The position numbers were made by a program, and so were the translations under genes. 5,285 nucleotides of DNA from Candidatus Pacearchaeota archaeon ex4484_31. GTDB lineage: Archaea; Nanobdellota; Nanobdellia; Pacearchaeales; UBA284. The DNA is taken from NCBI GenBank assembly GCA_002254805.1, contig NJDW01000032.1:1-5285 (forward strand), in the 5' to 3' direction. Of the stretch, positions 5,205-5,285 are shown one piece after another; within the stretch, counting starts at the first letter, position 1, and each line of letters begins with the position of its first letter. The notes below the pieces were generated by a model that ran no database searches, was not told the origin of the DNA, and saw only the letters and a program-made list of their open reading frames with translations.

Positions 5205-5224
5205 TTAATTTTACATTTCACTGC

Positions 5225-5268
5225 TTTTTCCGTTTTTTTGTTTGTTATTACCAATCAGTAACAACAAA
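5225..5268 (+). terminator. T-runs and stem-loop after Kae1
   Basis: About 20 nt beyond the Kae1 stop there are T5 (5225-5229) and T7 (5233-5239) runs, the usual archaeal intrinsic termination signal. They are followed by an imperfect hairpin. TTTGTTATTAC (5241-5251) pairs with GTAACAACAAA (5258-5268) with one mismatch, around a 6-nt CAATCA loop. The A-rich right side gives T-runs on the opposite strand too, so the site could also stop a convergent gene beyond the right edge. No coding sequence is seen in 5205-5285. Confidence 0.45.
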
Positions 5269-5285
5269 AAATCAAAAACAGAAAG

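Noticed and set aside
1..5285. CRISPR array, tRNA/rRNA gene, insertion sequence or attachment site
   Set aside because: No regularly spaced repeats, cloverleaf-like GC-rich segment, transposase motif or terminal inverted repeats were seen. Nearly all bases are covered by protein genes.

Overview
The window looks archaeal. It encodes an archaeal-type deoxyhypusine synthase, a stand-alone Kae1 (KEOPS/t6A) protein, an archaeal-type Thg1 enzyme, an endonuclease V and the start of a UPF0282 metallo-beta-lactamase-fold protein, a family I know mainly from archaea. Base composition is AT-rich (estimated by eye at about two thirds AT). Gene starts are preceded at about 24-33 nt by TATA-like TTTAAA/TTTTAAAA boxes with purine-rich flanks, as expected for archaeal promoters and short or absent leaders. 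The very compact spacing suggests a small-genome lineage, possibly DPANN, but nothing here proves that.

Layout, left to right. A minus-strand block (1-1431) reads from right to left as a small membrane protein (1066-1431), Thg1 (197-1015) and the first 63 codons of a UPF0282 MBL-fold hydrolase running off the left edge. A divergent gene for an unknown 107-residue protein (1481-1804, plus) shares a 49-bp intergenic region with the membrane protein. Its 3' end overlaps by 11 bp the 3' end of a radical SAM gene remnant of PflX/COG1313 type (1794-2482, minus). That remnant starts in an ATGA overlap with endonuclease V (2479-3135, minus). Deoxyhypusine synthase (3198-4151, minus) lies upstream of endonuclease V, separated by a hairpin and short repeats. 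Kae1 (4218-5204, plus) is divergent from deoxyhypusine synthase. The last 81 bp hold T-runs and a stem-loop, and no gene.

Functionally, the intact genes centre on translation and RNA: hypusination of aIF5A, t6A37 of tRNA, and 3'-5' nucleotide addition to tRNA. Endonuclease V acts on deaminated (inosine-containing) nucleic acid. They are housekeeping genes and I see no defence, mobile or secondary-metabolism system. The points most worth a second look are: (i) the radical SAM gene, which has lost its Fe-S cluster cysteines and is split by a frame change at an A7 run; (ii) endonuclease V, in which both aspartate metal ligands appear replaced (D to H and D to E); and (iii) two divergent gene pairs, each with a palindromic TATA-like core at the midpoint between the two start codons.
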